From: Acidobacteriaceae bacterium
GTDB taxonomy: Bacteria; Acidobacteriota; Terriglobia; Terriglobales; Acidobacteriaceae
Assembly: GCA_003140705.1 (NCBI GenBank)
Contig: PLKU01000450.1
Span: 1-6,728 of the forward strand
Length of the DNA: 6,728 bases
Direction: 5' to 3'
Shown: in pieces, positions 5,553 to 6,728 of the stretch
Layout: every line of letters begins with the position of its first letter
Position numbering within the stretch: the stretch's first letter is position 1
Translations under genes and position numbers: made by a program
Notes under the pieces: generated by a model
What the model saw: the letters and a program-made list of their open reading frames with translations, nothing else
The model's database searches: none
What the model was told of the DNA's origin: nothing

Positions 5553-6140
5553 GTGAAAAAGGCAATGAAGGTGGGAACTTTTGCAGCACTGGCATTTGTG
5601 GGGCTGGGGTTCACCGTGGGATCGATGCTCAACGGCTGCAAGTCGGCTCCGGAATTAACGTCAGCCGAGGCGCAGGCCTTGATCCAGGCAAAGTATGATC
5701 AGAATCCCGCGGAGGGCGCCAATATTTATGTGGACGACCTGGGCATGCGGATGGGTGTGACCGACAAGTATTGGGACCGGACCAGGGCTTATCCGAACAA
5801 GTTCTGGGCCGACTTTACTCTGACCCCGGAGGGCAAAAAGGCGATCAAGCTGGCGGACGGGGGCGACGTGATCAAGTGGCGGCCGGAGAGTGAATTGGAT
5901 AACAAGTTCTCAATCATTGTGGTGACCACGGTTGCCAATCATTTGAAGGCGCATGATGTGCAGGATCCGCAGGATGATGCGGGCGGCAAGGGCGTCTCCT
6001 TCACGGAGGCCGTCAACCTGGACGGAGTCCCTGGTCCCTTGCAGGACATTGCCCACAATCCTGGCAACAGGCTCAGCAGCAAGCGCCAGGCCGAGTTTGC
6101 CCTGGACGGCGGGGCGTGGAAGCTCGTCAGTATCGAGTGA
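5553..6140 (+). CDS. Putative lipoprotein of unknown function
   Basis: Starting at GTG 5553 the product has 195 residues and a textbook lipoprotein signal: basic MKKAMK, a hydrophobic core (about 7-25), and lipobox LNGC with the lipidated Cys at 29. The residue after Cys is Lys, not Asp, which does not suggest inner-membrane retention, so an outer-membrane or periplasm-facing location is likely. The mature part is soluble and mixed alpha/beta, beginning with a predicted helix TSAEAQALIQAKYD. A region rich in aromatic and charged residues follows (YWDRTRAYPNKFWADFTLT), and the protein ends in GAWKLVSIE, resembling the last strand of a small beta-rich domain. I do not recognise the family and propose no function. 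Upstream in-frame starts at 5502 and 5520 would add 17 or 11 residues and spoil the short basic n-region; the promoter and ribosome binding site favour 5553. It appears monocistronic, closed by a terminator 16 nt after the stop. Confidence 0.78.
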   Translation: MKKAMKVGTFAALAFVGLGFTVGSMLNGCKSAPELTSAEAQALIQAKYDQNPAEGANIYVDDLGMRMGVTDKYWDRTRAYPNKFWADFTLTPEGKKAIKLADGGDVIKWRPESELDNKFSIIVVTTVANHLKAHDVQDPQDDAGGKGVSFTEAVNLDGVPGPLQDIAHNPGNRLSSKRQAEFALDGGAWKLVSIE

Positions 6141-6156
6141 CACGGCGGGATCAGCG

Positions 6157-6191
6157 GGGTGGGGTGAGATTGGCTCATCCCACCCTGTTTC
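6157..6191 (+). terminator. Strong hairpin terminator of the lipoprotein gene
   Basis: Arms 6157-6168 (GGGTGGGGTGAG) and 6174-6185 (CTCATCCCACCC) form a 12-bp stem with one G-T wobble and a 5-nt loop, followed by TGTTTCC. The T tail is short, but stem length, GC content and its position just after the stop codon at 6140 support a terminator. Confidence 0.7.
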
Positions 6192-6502
6192 CTGCGGTCT
6201 TGCCGGGAATTCTGTCGCTGAATCTTCCCTGATATCAGGATCATTGTCCGCCATATCCTTGACGATCCCCGGTCGGGAGCATGGACTACAAACTTGACCG
6301 GTGTCGTCCGCTGCGACCCTGACCCTGGCCTGTTCCAGACCCCGGAGGGCTATGAGGTCCGCGAGCGCCGGACGAAAGGCGGTCAATAAGTCCGAAACTG
6401 CTGCTCTTATGTTGGCGGGAGGCTGTGACAGGGCCTCTTGAGGGCTTGGCTCGTGGATGGCGAGGAAGAACGGCAAAAAATCGTTGCGTGGGGTGGAATT
6501 CA
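6192..6502. other. Gene-free stretch downstream of the lipoprotein
   Basis: I see no supported gene here. A minus-strand frame covering 5910-6518 runs through it, but half of that frame is the antisense of the lipoprotein gene, it has no ribosome binding site, and it carries no motif I recognise, so it is not called. The stretch could hold a decayed gene or regulatory DNA for the promoter at 6503. Confidence 0.5.
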
Positions 6503-6512
6503 TTGACCCCAC
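6488..6512. repeat. Inverted repeat overlapping a -35 box (operator-like)
   Basis: GTGGGGT (6488-6494) and ACCCCAC (6506-6512) are perfect 7-bp inverted copies separated by 11 bp. The right arm covers half of the -35 hexamer at 6503-6508, the usual arrangement for a repressor or activator site. Confidence 0.45.
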
Positions 6513-6531
6513 CTCCATTTCTTGCTATTGT
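6503..6531 (+). promoter_or_regulatory. Sigma70-type promoter for a transcript leaving the window
   Basis: TTGACC (6503-6508, 5 of 6 consensus) is separated by an optimal 17 bp from TATTGT (6526-6531, 4 of 6 consensus). The predicted start is near G6538. It is the best-matched promoter in the window, and no gene can be assigned downstream before the window ends. Confidence 0.55.
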
Positions 6532-6537
6532 AAGAAG

Positions 6538-6728
6538 GTTCTGCAAGAACGCCTCCGTTCGTGTGTCTTAACGGCGGCCGCGTACGGGAAGCCCGGTTCG
6601 GCAGCAAGTCCGCGTGGTGATCCCCAAGGCCAGGGGCAATCGACCGGCCAGACATGACCCTGAAGTCGCTCTCATCTTGCGGAGGGCAGGGGCTAATCGC
6701 ATCGGAGTCCGCGCGTTCTCCACCTTGG
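6538..6728 (+). ncRNA. Candidate structured 5' leader or small RNA, partial
   Basis: The predicted +1 falls on the first base of a hairpin: GTTCT (6538-6542), loop GCA, AGAAC (6546-6550). Other short stems follow, such as CCCC/GGGG around 6622-6635 (loop AAGGCCA), and CCAAGG at 6624-6629 could pair with CCTTGG at 6723-6728. I compared it by eye with tmRNA, RNase P, 6S RNA, and the TPP, FMN, cobalamin, SAM and glycine riboswitches, and none fits. It may be the leader of a gene beyond the window or an independent RNA. Support is structural only. Confidence 0.25.

Noticed and set aside
5910..6518. Minus-strand 202-residue frame reaching into the gap after the lipoprotein
   Set aside because: Its second half is antisense to the lipoprotein gene, it crosses the terminator, it has no ribosome binding site, and I see no family motif. 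The part at 6286-6518 has a fairly protein-like composition, so a decayed gene cannot be excluded.
6573..6580. GCGGCCGC eight-base palindrome
   Set aside because: A single NotI-like site is expected by chance in GC-rich DNA; nothing nearby suggests vector sequence.
6614..6728. Plus-strand open frame running off the window end from GTG 6614, and another from ATG 6654
   Set aside because: Neither has a Shine-Dalgarno sequence and both are too short to judge. They remain possible starts of the gene served by the 6503 promoter.
6538..6728. Resemblance of short pieces (AGTCCGCG, GGTTCG) to an FMN riboswitch or a tRNA T-arm
   Set aside because: The flanking conserved blocks and the required pairing are absent for both.

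Overview
The window looks like a chromosomal segment of a GC-rich soil-type bacterium, most likely an acidobacterium. This is inferred from the Crp/Fnr C-terminus subtype, the stand-alone receiver protein with a variable tail, the orphan conserved-looking genes, and the moderate-to-high GC with a mix of ATG and GTG starts. No rRNA, tRNA, CRISPR array, insertion sequence or phage gene is visible. All assignments come from reading motifs; no database search was possible.

Layout. Positions 1-291 hold the C-terminal end of a Crp/Fnr-family regulator that starts before the window. After about 270 bp without a convincing gene come two closely spaced plus-strand genes: a single-domain response regulator (562-1038) and a 174-residue protein of unknown function (1054-1578). 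A hairpin with a T-rich tail overlaps the stop codon of the second gene and separates it from the converging rsmI. The minus strand from 3677 to 1627 carries a two-gene unit read leftward: a site-2-protease-like membrane protein with tandem CBS domains, then rsmI (16S rRNA ribose methyltransferase), whose start is 2 nt past the upstream stop. Divergent from it, rsmD (3731-4306, 16S rRNA guanine-N2 methyltransferase) reads rightward, followed by an exported nucleoside hydrolase (4363-5373). A lipoprotein of unknown function (5553-6140) has its own likely promoter and is closed by a 12-bp terminator hairpin. The last ~540 bp contain no gene I can support, but do contain a good sigma70-type promoter (6503-6531) with a dyad over its -35 box and a hairpin at the predicted +1, so a transcript starts there and leaves the window.

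How the genes fit together. Two ribosomal small-subunit methyltransferase genes flank the membrane protein, making a housekeeping core. The nucleoside hydrolase would salvage ribose and bases outside the cytoplasm. The most notable observation is that the site-2-protease homologue has lost both histidines of its HExxH zinc motif (it reads RETAR) while keeping the fold hallmarks, the distal Asp motif and both CBS domains. It therefore looks like a pseudoprotease that may act as a CBS-regulated membrane scaffold or sensor. No clearly new multi-gene system is evident; the pseudoprotease and the structured transcript at the right end are the two items most worth following.
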